The notes beneath the pieces were generated by a model. That model did no database searches. It saw nothing but the letters and a program-made list of their open reading frames with translations, and was not told where the DNA came from. Shown piece by piece: positions 23,411 through 31,407 of a stretch of DNA of 64,000 bases. Each line of letters starts with the position of its first letter. The stretch's first letter is position 1. The DNA is from Magnetospirillum sulfuroxidans (GTDB lineage Bacteria; Pseudomonadota; Alphaproteobacteria; Rhodospirillales; Magnetospirillaceae). The translations under genes and the position numbers were made by a program. The stretch lies in NCBI RefSeq assembly GCF_018224925.1, contig NZ_JAGTUF010000013.1, forward strand, positions 1 through 64,000, given 5' to 3'.

Positions 23411-25523
23411 TAGGTGGTGGCGTCCGGTCGGCACTGGGGATCGAATCTTCCATCCGGGGCGCCCAAGCGCCGGCCCCATGGCCATCGGTGCCGGGCTGTT
23501 GCGGTAGATGTCCGCCCCCCTTCATCCCACTGCCCATCATCGCGGCCTGTTGGCCGGTCGATGCCCCCTGCTGCACGGGATGCTTGCTCTGATTGACGTC
23601 GGGATCGGTGTCGCCAGTGCCAAGGAAATGGGCGCCGATCATTTGCATGACCAGATCGCCACCCTTGCCCACCCCCATCATGGCGATGCCGGTCAGGCCG
23701 ATGATGGTTGATGCGCCCAGAATTAGGTAAGTGATGGTCCCGGTGACGCCGCCGAAATGCCCACCCAGGGCATTGCCGATGCTTTCGGCAAAGGTCAGTA
23801 CGAACAGCTTGCCGAAGACGATCATCACTGCAAATCCAGCGACCAGCGCGACGACCATGATCATCGGACGAGCGAACAGGTCGTAAAGAATCTCGTAGCC
23901 CTTCGCGGCTCGGGGGCCGATGCCTTCGCCTTCAAGTTCAAGATGCGCGATCGCCCAGATCGGCGCCCCGAGAACCGCAATGATCACGCGCATGAAATAT
24001 CGGGCCACGCCGTACAGCCAGTGCAACGCCGGCATCATCGGCAGGATATATGCCAGCGCGACTCCGGCCATTAGCAAGGCGAAGGCGAGAAAATAGAACA
24101 CCGGCGCGATGCCCGACAGGAAGCCTTTGGTGCCGGCGGCGGCCGCACCGGCGGTGCCGATCGTCGCGGTGTTGCTGAGCCAGCCGACCAAGTTGCCGCT
24201 GGTCCAAGCCTGTGCCGCCTCGGCTGCGGCGGTTCCGCCGGCAAAGGTCATCACCGCGCCCCAGAAGATGTTGAGGAGGGAATGGCCCAGACTGGTCATT
24301 TCGGCGATGGGGTTATTTGAGCGGTCGGACTCGCCCAGCAGCAGCCATTCATAGATTTCCTTTTTACGTGACAAGTCGAAGAACGCCAGTATGCCGCTTT
24401 GTGCTTCCTGTCCGATGGCCGCATCGTAAGCGGATTTGTCGGTCGAGGTTTTTCGTTGCGCGTAGCGTTCCGTCCACCACTGATCAGCGGCGACAAACGC
24501 GGCCTTCTGCGCCGTGTAGACCTGACCGTCCCAGACTTCGTAACGCGGCGCGGTGGTCTTCGGCAGATCGCCGACCGCGTGCCAAACGGTTTGGTTGGCC
24601 CACATCAAATTCATTGCCCAGGCGCCGGCCTTCGCCCATCCGGCATTGGTTGCCGTTTCGCGTTGGGATTGGAGGCCCTGCTGGCTTCCTGCAACGACTT
24701 CCGCCCGGGCTGCCGCCATCAGGGTGGCGGTGTATGCTTGCATCGCTGCGGTGATATCGAAGTTTGGTCCGGCGGCTGGCTTGTCTGTGAATGGCGGAAG
24801 CAAGGTAACGGCCAGAGCCTCGGCGGCAGGCCGTAACTGTCTTTGCAGAGCCATTGCTGCCTTTTCATGGGCGGCAAGGATCTTGGCCGATGATCCGCTG
24901 AGCCCTGGTTCGTGCCGGAACGTGACCGCGCCACACTGCCGGAAGACGCCGCCGCTGGTGGCGTCGCCATCTGCCGACAATGTCCGCCAAACGCCGATGT
25001 CGTGGGACGTGGTCAGCGGATCGCTGATGGTCGCGCCATTGGATGTGGCTGCCGTTATATTTTGGATGGCGCGACAAGCCTCGATCTTGAAAAGCTCTCG
25101 CGCTAGGTCTTTCACCTCAGGCGGGGACGGTTCGATCAGCGGTTTCAGATCGGCGAGTTGTTCCATCGCCTTGCTCCACAGAACGCCGGCGCCGGCCATT
25201 CCCATTTTTGAAATGCCGATCACGACATATTGGCCGGCATTCAAACCGACCGGTGGGAGAGGAACAAGGAGGCCGATGGCGAGAAAGAAGCGGATCGGGA
25301 ACCAGACCTCCGAGTGTTTTCCCCCGACCTTGCCATGCTGGGCAGTTTCAACGATGGCTCGGGTCAACAGCCACAGCAGCAGAGAGCCGCCCACGGCCAT
25401 GAAGATGGCGTTGTACAACCCAAGCGTTGCCGCGAGTATGCCATCGGATAGGAAAAGGGTATCGATTGCCTCGACTGCCCAATCGCCAGCCTTGGCGGCG
25501 AAAAAATCATTCTGGTTCGTCAT
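23379..25523 (-). CDS. DotA/TraY-family membrane protein
   Basis: A 714-residue protein resembling DotA/TraY, a large inner-membrane component of type IVB secretion and IncI-type conjugation. N-terminal hydrophobic segments (about 30-55 and 80-105) flank FPIRFFLAIGLLVPLPPVG, a family hallmark. A long periplasmic domain follows (about 130-390), then a cluster of membrane segments (about 420-640) with PMMPALHWLYGVARYFMRV and PIWAIAHLELEGEG. A polar tail ends the protein. No other secretion-system gene is in the element, so it is an orphan; it may plug into a helper system or act in exclusion (inference). Confidence 0.82.
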   Translation of the reverse strand: MTNQNDFFAAKAGDWAVEAIDTLFLSDGILAATLGLYNAIFMAVGGSLLLWLLTRAIVETAQHGKVGGKHSEVWFPIRFFLAIGLLVPLPPVGLNAGQYVVIGISKMGMAGAGVLWSKAMEQLADLKPLIEPSPPEVKDLARELFKIEACRAIQNITAATSNGATISDPLTTSHDIGVWRTLSADGDATSGGVFRQCGAVTFRHEPGLSGSSAKILAAHEKAAMALQRQLRPAAEALAVTLLPPFTDKPAAGPNFDITAAMQAYTATLMAAARAEVVAGSQQGLQSQRETATNAGWAKAGAWAMNLMWANQTVWHAVGDLPKTTAPRYEVWDGQVYTAQKAAFVAADQWWTERYAQRKTSTDKSAYDAAIGQEAQSGILAFFDLSRKKEIYEWLLLGESDRSNNPIAEMTSLGHSLLNIFWGAVMTFAGGTAAAEAAQAWTSGNLVGWLSNTATIGTAGAAAAGTKGFLSGIAPVFYFLAFALLMAGVALAYILPMMPALHWLYGVARYFMRVIIAVLGAPIWAIAHLELEGEGIGPRAAKGYEILYDLFARPMIMVVALVAGFAVMIVFGKLFVLTFAESIGNALGGHFGGVTGTITYLILGASTIIGLTGIAMMGVGKGGDLVMQMIGAHFLGTGDTDPDVNQSKHPVQQGASTGQQAAMMGSGMKGGGHLPQQPGTDGHGAGAWAPRMEDSIPSADRTPPPTIEKDEGGWR

Positions 25524-25541
25524 GTTTTGTTCGCTCCTCGG

Positions 25542-25688
25542 TCAGGTCAGATGGGCGAAAAGGTACAATGTCCCAAGCCCCGCGGCGGCCATGAGCAGCA
25601 AGTGCCGGTCATTTGTCGGCACGAAATAGCCAGCGAGACCAATAGCGGCTAAGATCAATAGCGCGATGACCGAACCGTTTTTCCGCAT
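25542..25688 (-). CDS. small two-helix membrane protein
   Basis: A 48-residue protein with GGAGG seven bases before its ATG. Two hydrophobic segments (about 5-20 and 28-45) with little else. It sits 18 bases upstream of the DotA/TraY-like gene on the same strand and just after the Rep-like gene, so it is probably co-transcribed with both. Function unknown; a small partner of the DotA/TraY-like protein is possible. Confidence 0.6.
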   Translation of the reverse strand: MRKNGSVIALLILAAIGLAGYFVPTNDRHLLLMAAAGLGTLYLFAHLT

Positions 25689-25704
25689 AGTTGCGCCTCC
25701 AAAA

Positions 25705-26973
25705 TTATTTGGCATCATCGACAAATCTGTAGCGCTCGACAGCGCGCTCAACTTTTTGCAAGTGCCGATGGTCGTCATCAATTAGGCGGCAGGCGAGCTC
25801 GACCATCTCACTGACGGCACCAGGGTCGAAGTCGCCCCGGGCAAGTACAGCGGCAGAACGCAATGTTCCCGCGATCTGGCGTGCCTGCTGATCGAGTAAC
25901 ACCGAGCGGCGCCCGGTGACGTACCGCCCCAATGGCGGCAAAATAGCTTCGCCCCTCGCCAGATAGGCCGCCGTCCACAGCGGATGGAGCGCCCAACGGC
26001 GGCGGCGCGTGTCTCCCGTGAGGGGAACAGTTAGGCGCCGCGTGAATACCGCTTCTCCAATCATGGCCGGCAGTTCTGACATTAGGTCGGCGTGGGTGCG
26101 AAGGGACCGATCCCGGAGGTACTCACCCCCAAACCGGATTTCGAGGCGCCAGACGTCTTCGACCACACCGCCCCAGAGCTCGTGGAACCAGGTTTTGCCG
26201 CTGGCCTCGGTAACCTCGAGCGACTTGTGGTAAATTGAAACCTGCAGTCCAGCCTTTGAGCCAATATCTATCGTTTGTAGCGTGCCCCCGCGCGACCACG
26301 TGGATAGCTTCTCTGGAAGCACTGTGGCCCGTGTCTTTGACGACGAGTGACACACGATCTGTTCAAGCAATCGCGGGATCATTTCCCTACCGAACGCCGG
26401 CGAGTGAAAATCGAATGCGTAGTCGGCACGACTAACAACCACCGGCCATTCATCCGGCCCCTTCGCACGGAATCCGGCATGCAACAGAGCTTGGTGGGCG
26501 CGCGCCCGGAGAGCGTCAAGGCCATACTCCCAGAGCCCCCCAGCGAGGTACCGTATGGAGACGCACCAGCCAGCAGCCGGGCTTCGGATCAGGAAAAGGA
26601 GATCGTCGTTGCCCGCGACCCATTTGACGCCGCCCTTGGCGCCGGTGGCGCGAACTTGGACCAGTTCCGGCCCAAACTGAAACGGCACAGTCCCTCCCGT
26701 TCGTGGGTCCAGCCTGTCCGCAGCTTCCTTGGCCGACTCAATACGCTGGATGAAGTCATCGGTTGGGGTAAGGTCCGCTGCCTCTTGGTAGCTGTCCCAC
26801 CCGTGGACCAGCAAGGTGCAGTAGTCTGGCGCTGGCGGGGAGAGCGGAATTTTCGGAATCTCGCGGGGCCGTTTGTTCTGCGCTTGTTCCCTGCTCTTGG
26901 GACGCCCACCACCCCCTGTTAGAGGCGGGGTGGTGGGGCAGTTAAGCTGCCCAGCAGTTGCCCCCTTTCCCAC
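25705..26973 (-). CDS. Rep-like replication initiation protein
   Basis: A 422-residue protein from a GTG start (GGGAG upstream) resembling the replication-initiation factor family (PF02486-type, rolling-circle Rep_trans). Matching segments in order are VVSRADYAFDFH (about 185-196), IYHKSLEV in the position of the catalytic YdK-type segment, and VWRLEIRFGGEYL. The N-terminal 45 residues are low-complexity and basic. If active, it would let the excised circle replicate. It lies between the xis-like gene and the small membrane gene on the same strand. Family assignment is by motif only. Confidence 0.7.
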   Translation of the reverse strand: MGKGATAGQLNCPTTPPLTGGGGRPKSREQAQNKRPREIPKIPLSPPAPDYCTLLVHGWDSYQEAADLTPTDDFIQRIESAKEAADRLDPRTGGTVPFQFGPELVQVRATGAKGGVKWVAGNDDLLFLIRSPAAGWCVSIRYLAGGLWEYGLDALRARAHQALLHAGFRAKGPDEWPVVVSRADYAFDFHSPAFGREMIPRLLEQIVCHSSSKTRATVLPEKLSTWSRGGTLQTIDIGSKAGLQVSIYHKSLEVTEASGKTWFHELWGGVVEDVWRLEIRFGGEYLRDRSLRTHADLMSELPAMIGEAVFTRRLTVPLTGDTRRRRWALHPLWTAAYLARGEAILPPLGRYVTGRRSVLLDQQARQIAGTLRSAAVLARGDFDPGAVSEMVELACRLIDDDHRHLQKVERAVERYRFVDDAK

Positions 26974-26988
26974 CGGCCGCTCCCTCGA

Positions 26989-27249
26989 TCAGTGCGCATT
27001 GGCTGCGGTCGTACCTTTGCGGGGCCGACCAGGGCCACGCTTGCGGGGAGGTTCTTGAGCAGGTGGAGCAGATGGACAAACCACTCGCGATTCGATCCAG
27101 GACTTCACGTCCTCAATGCGCCAGCGGATAAGACGACTGCCGGGGAGATCGACCCTTGGCGGGAGCTCGTGGGGCTTCCGCTTGTTAATCGCCGGGACTG
27201 ACATGCCGAGCAAATCGGCCAAAGCGACTTTGTCTAATAACTTATTCAT
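26989..27249 (-). CDS. excisionase-like HTH protein (AlpA/Xis type)
   Basis: An 86-residue protein from the ATG at 27249 (GGAG eight bases upstream, lying inside the palindrome ACTCCATGGAGT). The winged-helix segment VALADLLGMSVPAINKR, then RLIRWRIEDVKSWIESR, is typical of AlpA or excisionase proteins; the tail is Pro/Arg-rich (RKRGPGRPRKG, an AT-hook-like motif). It lies between int and rep, as excisionases usually do, and probably directs excision. Confidence 0.75.
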   Translation of the reverse strand: MNKLLDKVALADLLGMSVPAINKRKPHELPPRVDLPGSRLIRWRIEDVKSWIESRVVCPSAPPAQEPPRKRGPGRPRKGTTAANAH

Positions 27250-27375
27250 CTCGACAACTCCATGGAGTCGGAATTGACGAGATATTATCTGATACAATTA
27301 CTTATGACTAGTTGGCAATACTATCTACAATTTGTCTTCATTTTTGCCATATCAAGTTGACGAAACCGTCAACTT

Positions 27376-28491
27376 TCATTCTTGGGACCTTTCCTCATAC
27401 TTTGACAAAAGAGCGTCAAGAACCGATCTCGGGTTAACACCCGCCGCCTGCATCCTCTCGACAACAGAACGAAATTCTTCCAGCAACCCCACACCATTGC
27501 TTCCCCGGCCATCGATTTTGGCTGCAAGCTCGCCTGCCTTTGGGTTGTAGTACCTCAGGACCATGTTCATCGTCTTGTGGCCGAGCACCCGCGCCAACTC
27601 GAGCGGCGTCAAGCGCTCGGCGAGGCGCGTGGCGGCCACATGCCTGAGATCGTGGAAGGTGACCCGAGGGGTGCCATTGGTCACCGCAGTGGCGACAGCG
27701 GCCTTGAAGGCCATATCGACGGTCTTGCGGACGATTGCGAACGGCACGTCCCCACCACCTTGCGAGGTCTTCCAGTCGGCGAAGGTATCTCGTGCCCGCT
27801 GGGAAAGCGGCACCCGTCTGGATTCGCCGTTCTTTGTGGTCGGGAGATAGGCGTGATCATCGGAGATCGCAGACCACTGCAAGGAAAGCATCTCCCCCTG
27901 GCGCATGCCAGTTTCAATGGCGACGGTCACCAGCGGGCGCAGCCATGCGGGCCGAGCACAAGCATCGAGGAGAATGGCTTCTTCCGCCTCCGTCAGATGC
28001 GCCTCTCGGGCCGCATTCGCCTTCACCCGACGCACGCCTTGGCAGGGATTGGAGATGGGGTAGCCCCATTCGCTGATTGCGGTCCTGAAGACGCTGGAAA
28101 GCAGATTTATGGCGTTGTTGATCGTAGAGGGTGCCTTACCGGCAGCCTCTTGCTTGCGGCGCCACTCGGCAATGTCCTTGGGCTGCACCGCCAGCACCGA
28201 CCACTCAGCCATTTCCTCGCGGAGCCATTGGGCGATTCGATAGCGCTCGCGATCGGCGCCCTTCTTGGCTGGCGTCACTTCATCCTGGTATTGAGTGAGG
28301 AGCTCGCGGAGCTTGGTCGCCTTGGCTTCAGAGCGGTCGATATAGGATTCGCCGCTGATGCGCCCTTCGATTTCGTCAGCCCACTTTTTGGCGGCAGCGT
28401 AGGACTCGAAGGTGCGATAGATCGGCTTGTGATCTTTGCGGCGAATTTGAACCCGCCACTGAAGGTCACCGCGCTGTTTAATCGACGCCAT
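27376..28491 (-). CDS. tyrosine integrase of the right element
   Basis: A 371-residue phage-type integrase from the ATG at 28491; an earlier start at 28542 is less likely. An N-terminal arm-binding domain (LQWRVQIRRKDHKPIYRTF) is followed by a SAM-like core-binding domain (about 60-155) and a catalytic domain with R197 (TGMRQGEM), K220, H280-x2-R283 (HDLRH), H305 (LGHK) and the nucleophile tyrosine at 314/315 (LRYYNP). All active-site residues are present, so it looks functional. It starts 76 bases from the tRNA-Ser attachment site and reads away from it. Repeated TTGGCAC words lie over its start. Confidence 0.95.
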   Translation of the reverse strand: MASIKQRGDLQWRVQIRRKDHKPIYRTFESYAAAKKWADEIEGRISGESYIDRSEAKATKLRELLTQYQDEVTPAKKGADRERYRIAQWLREEMAEWSVLAVQPKDIAEWRRKQEAAGKAPSTINNAINLLSSVFRTAISEWGYPISNPCQGVRRVKANAAREAHLTEAEEAILLDACARPAWLRPLVTVAIETGMRQGEMLSLQWSAISDDHAYLPTTKNGESRRVPLSQRARDTFADWKTSQGGGDVPFAIVRKTVDMAFKAAVATAVTNGTPRVTFHDLRHVAATRLAERLTPLELARVLGHKTMNMVLRYYNPKAGELAAKIDGRGSNGVGLLEEFRSVVERMQAAGVNPRSVLDALLSKYEERSQE

Positions 28492-28542
28492 TGGCACACC
28501 CCTTGGCACACAGGGAAAGGTCCCTGTGCCAAATTGTGCCAA
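28491..28542. promoter_or_regulatory. cluster of four TTGGCAC/GTGCCAA words, candidate arm sites (right end)
   Basis: TTGGCACAC at 28491 and 28503, then GTGCCAA at 28526 and 28536, arranged symmetrically about AGGGAAAGGTCCCT (28512-28525). The block overlaps the integrase start codon and upstream region. The same word occurs twice at the left end (10440-10457). Binding here would both build the recombination complex and regulate int. Confidence 0.5.
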
Positions 28543-28567
28543 AAATTATGGGCCGAATGAAGGTAAA

Positions 28568-28629
28568 TGGCGGAGAGGGTGGGATTCGAACCCACGGAGA
28601 GCTTGCACCCTCACCGGTTTTCGAGACCG
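28568..28629 (-). repeat. att site inside tRNA-Ser (right copy)
   Basis: The 62-base direct repeat shared exactly with 10274-10335. It covers the 3' part of the intact tRNA from the anticodon arm to CCA. The distance between copies is 18,294 bases, the size of the right element. Confidence 0.9.
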
Positions 28630-28657
28630 GCCCATTCGACCGCTCTGGCACCTCTCC
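28568..28657 (-). tRNA. tRNA-Ser(CGA)
   Basis: A complete 90-base class II tRNA. The acceptor stem pairs GGAGAGG with CCTCTCC, with G and CCA at the 3' end encoded in the DNA. The anticodon arm is CCGGT-CTCGAAA-ACCGG with anticodon CGA (28621-28623). It has the long variable arm of serine tRNAs and the T-loop GGTTCGAATCC. It is the integration target of the accessory elements to its left. Confidence 0.97.
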
Positions 28658-28762
28658 GCAAGAAAGGAAACGCCCCGGTCGGTGGCGAGGCGCGGAGACT
28701 AGCGTAAACACGCAAACTCCGCAACCCCCCGAAACAACAAATCCGAACCGGAGAGATATCGC

Positions 28763-29299
28763 CTATCGGGGCGAAACCACCATCACCATTTGACGGCCTT
28801 CCATCTTGGGAATCTGTTCGATCTTGCCCAAATCTTCCAGGTCGTCGCGGACGCGTTCCAGCACCTTCATGCCCAGATCCTGGTGGGCCAATTCGCGGCC
28901 ACGGAAGCGCAAGGTGACCTTGACCTTGTCGCCTTCTTCCAGGAACTTGCGCATGGCGCGCATTTTGACGTCATAATCGTTGTCATCGATATTGGGTCGG
29001 AGCTTGATCTCCTTGACCTCGATGACCTTCTGCTTCTTCTTCGCCTCGGCCTTCTTTTTCTGGGCTTCGTACTTGAACTTGCCGTAGTCCAGAATCTTGC
29101 AGACCGGCGGGTCGGCGTTGGGCGAGACTTCGACCAGATCGAGACCGGCCTCTTCGGCCATGATCAGTCCTTCACGCAAGGACACGACCCCGATCATCTC
29201 CCCCTCGGCGCCCACCAGACGAATGCTGCGAACGTCGATCTCTCGGTTGACGCGCGGCCCATCGTTTTTGGGCGGCGTCTGCATTGGCGGCCTAGCTAT
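28763..29299 (-). CDS. infC: translation initiation factor IF-3, apparent ATA start
   Basis: IF-3, which keeps ribosomal subunits apart and checks the initiator tRNA. About 178 residues, the usual size. N-domain: [20 protein letters not shown], then [18 protein letters not shown] lysine-rich linker follows, then the C-domain ([39 protein letters not shown]). The only good ribosome binding site, GGAG at 29308-29311, is eight bases before ATA (29297-29299). The nearest ATG (29284) is 23 bases away. Rare start codons are the known basis of infC self-control, so ATA is preferred. It follows thrS, as in many bacteria. Confidence 0.93.
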   Translation of the reverse strand: MARPPMQTPPKNDGPRVNREIDVRSIRLVGAEGEMIGVVSLREGLIMAEEAGLDLVEVSPNADPPVCKILDYGKFKYEAQKKKAEAKKKQKVIEVKEIKLRPNIDDNDYDVKMRAMRKFLEEGDKVKVTLRFRGRELAHQDLGMKVLERVRDDLEDLGKIEQIPKMEGRQMVMVVSPR

Positions 29300-29406
29300 G
29301 AAAACTTCTCCATCGGTTCGAACAAAAAATAGGCACCATCGCGTCACCCCCGCGAATCTTGGCCCGGATTCTTTTGAAAATCCGCCCTAGGGAAAGACCC
29401 GAAAGG

Positions 29407-31323
29407 TCAGCCCGGAGGTGCGGCTTCACCTATGAGTGTAGCAATCGCTTGGTCAAGCGCAACAATTTCTTGACCTTGGCTGCCCAATCGACGGATCGCC
29501 ACGGTCATTTCTTCCGCCTCGCGGCGGCCAACCACCAGCATAACCGGGATTTTCGCCTGAGAATGCTCGGCTACCTTTTTATTGATCTTTTCGTTGCGCA
29601 GATCGGTTTCCACCCGCAAACCGGCTTGGCGCAGCTTGGCGGCCACCTGTTGGGCGTATTCATCGGCGTCGGAAACGATGGTGGCCACCGCCACCTGGAT
29701 CGGCGCCAGCCACAACGGGAAGCGGCCGGCGAAGTTTTCGATCAAAATGCCGATGAAGCGCTCGAACGACCCCAGCACGGCACGATGCAGCATCACCGGC
29801 CGCCGGCGCGAGCCGTCCTCGGCGGTATAGCTGGCATCCAAACGTTCGGGCAAGACGAAATCCACCTGGAGCGTACCGCATTGCCAATCACGGCCGATGG
29901 CGTCACGCAAGACGAATTCAAGCTTGGGGCCATAAAAGGCGCCTTCGCCCGGATTGAGCGTGGTGTCCAAACCGGCGGCCTGGGCGGCGGCCAACAAGGC
30001 ACTTTCCGCCTTGTCCCAGGTTTCATCCGAACCAGCGCGCTTTTCCGGCCGGTCAGAGAATTTCACCCGCACGTCGGTGAAACCGAAATCCTGGTAAACC
30101 AGCTTGAGCAATTGGCAAAAGGCGATGGTTTCCGAGGTGATCTGATCCTCGGTACAGAAGATGTGGGCGTCGTCCTGGGTGAAGGCGCGCACCCGCATGA
30201 TGCCGTGCAACGCCCCCGACGGTTCGTAACGATGGCACGAGCCGAATTCGGCCATGCGCAACGGCAGATCGCGATAGCTTTTGATGCCTTGGCGGAAAAT
30301 CTGCACATGGCAGGGGCAGTTCATCGGCTTGACCGCCAGATGGCGTTCATCCTGGGTATGGATGGTGAACATGCTTTCCGAGAATTTGTCGGCATGACCC
30401 GACGCTTCCCACAGCGAGAAATCCACCAATTGCGGGGTTTTGACTTCCTGGTAATTCTCGGCTTCGAGGCGGCGGCGCATATAGCTTTCCACCGCGCGGT
30501 ACAACGCCCAGCCCTTTTGGTGCCAGAACACCGCGCCCACCGCTTCTTCTTGCAGGTGGAACAGGTTCATTTCCCGACCCAGCCGGCGGTGATCGCGTTT
30601 TTCCGCCTCTTCCAGCATGGTCAGATAGGCTTCCAGGTCCTTTTTGTCGAACCAGGCGGTGCCGTAAATGCGTTGCAGCATCTCGTTGCGGGAATCGCCG
30701 CGCCAATAGGCGCCGGCCAGCTTCATCAGCTTGAAGGCCTTGCCCAGCTTGGCCGTCGATAGCAGATGCGGCCCCCGGCACAGATCAATGAACGCGCCTT
30801 GACGATACAGACCGATGGGCTGATCGGCGGGGATCGAGGCGATGATCTCGGCCTTGTACGTTTCGCCCATGCCTTCGAAGAACTTGACCGCCTCGTCGCG
30901 ATTCCATTCTTCGCGGGTGATGGCTTCGTCACGATCAACGATTTCCTTCATCCGCGTCTCGATCTTTTCCAGATCGTCGGGGGTAAAGGGTGTCGGCCGG
31001 GCGAAATCGTAGTAAAAGCCGTTCTCGATGCTCGGCCCGATGGTCACCTGGGTTTCCGGATAAAGCTCCTTGACCGCCTCCGCCATCACGTGGGCAGCAT
31101 CGTGGCGCAGCAATTCCAGCGCGTCGGCGCCGTCCTTGGCGGTGACGATGGCCAAAGCGCAATCGGTGGCGATGGTGGTGGTCAGATCCTTCATCACGCC
31201 GTCGATACGGATGGCAAGCGCCGCCTTGGCCAGGCCGGCACCGATGGACTTGGCCACGTCCAGACCCGTCACCGGACCGGGAAATTCGCGGACGCTGCCG
31301 TCGGGAAGCGTGATGGCAACCAT
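29407..31323 (-). CDS. thrS: threonyl-tRNA synthetase
   Basis: Charges tRNA-Thr. 638 residues, normal length. An N-terminal TGS domain ([20 protein letters not shown]) is followed by the editing domain with [10 protein letters not shown] and its conserved histidines, then the class II catalytic core with [10 protein letters not shown] (zinc cysteine), [20 protein letters not shown] (motif 2), the motif 3 region [20 protein letters not shown], and a C-terminal anticodon-binding domain. It precedes infC on the same strand, 108 bases apart. It appears intact. Confidence 0.98.
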   Translation of the reverse strand: MVAITLPDGSVREFPGPVTGLDVAKSIGAGLAKAALAIRIDGVMKDLTTTIATDCALAIVTAKDGADALELLRHDAAHVMAEAVKELYPETQVTIGPSIENGFYYDFARPTPFTPDDLEKIETRMKEIVDRDEAITREEWNRDEAVKFFEGMGETYKAEIIASIPADQPIGLYRQGAFIDLCRGPHLLSTAKLGKAFKLMKLAGAYWRGDSRNEMLQRIYGTAWFDKKDLEAYLTMLEEAEKRDHRRLGREMNLFHLQEEAVGAVFWHQKGWALYRAVESYMRRRLEAENYQEVKTPQLVDFSLWEASGHADKFSESMFTIHTQDERHLAVKPMNCPCHVQIFRQGIKSYRDLPLRMAEFGSCHRYEPSGALHGIMRVRAFTQDDAHIFCTEDQITSETIAFCQLLKLVYQDFGFTDVRVKFSDRPEKRAGSDETWDKAESALLAAAQAAGLDTTLNPGEGAFYGPKLEFVLRDAIGRDWQCGTLQVDFVLPERLDASYTAEDGSRRRPVMLHRAVLGSFERFIGILIENFAGRFPLWLAPIQVAVATIVSDADEYAQQVAAKLRQAGLRVETDLRNEKINKKVAEHSQAKIPVMLVVGRREAEEMTVAIRRLGSQGQEIVALDQAIATLIGEAAPPG

Positions 31324-31407
31324 GGGATCTTACTCTTTCGTGCAAATGCGAAGGAAAGGGCGGACTCTGTTGGAGTTTCCCCCCCAAGTCAAGAAAAGTG
31401 GGGGAAT

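Noticed and set aside
28491-28793. plus-strand frame over the intact tRNA-Ser
   Set aside because: Same artefact: it reads through the tRNA (GGIRTHGELAPSPVFETGP) and overlaps int upstream DNA.
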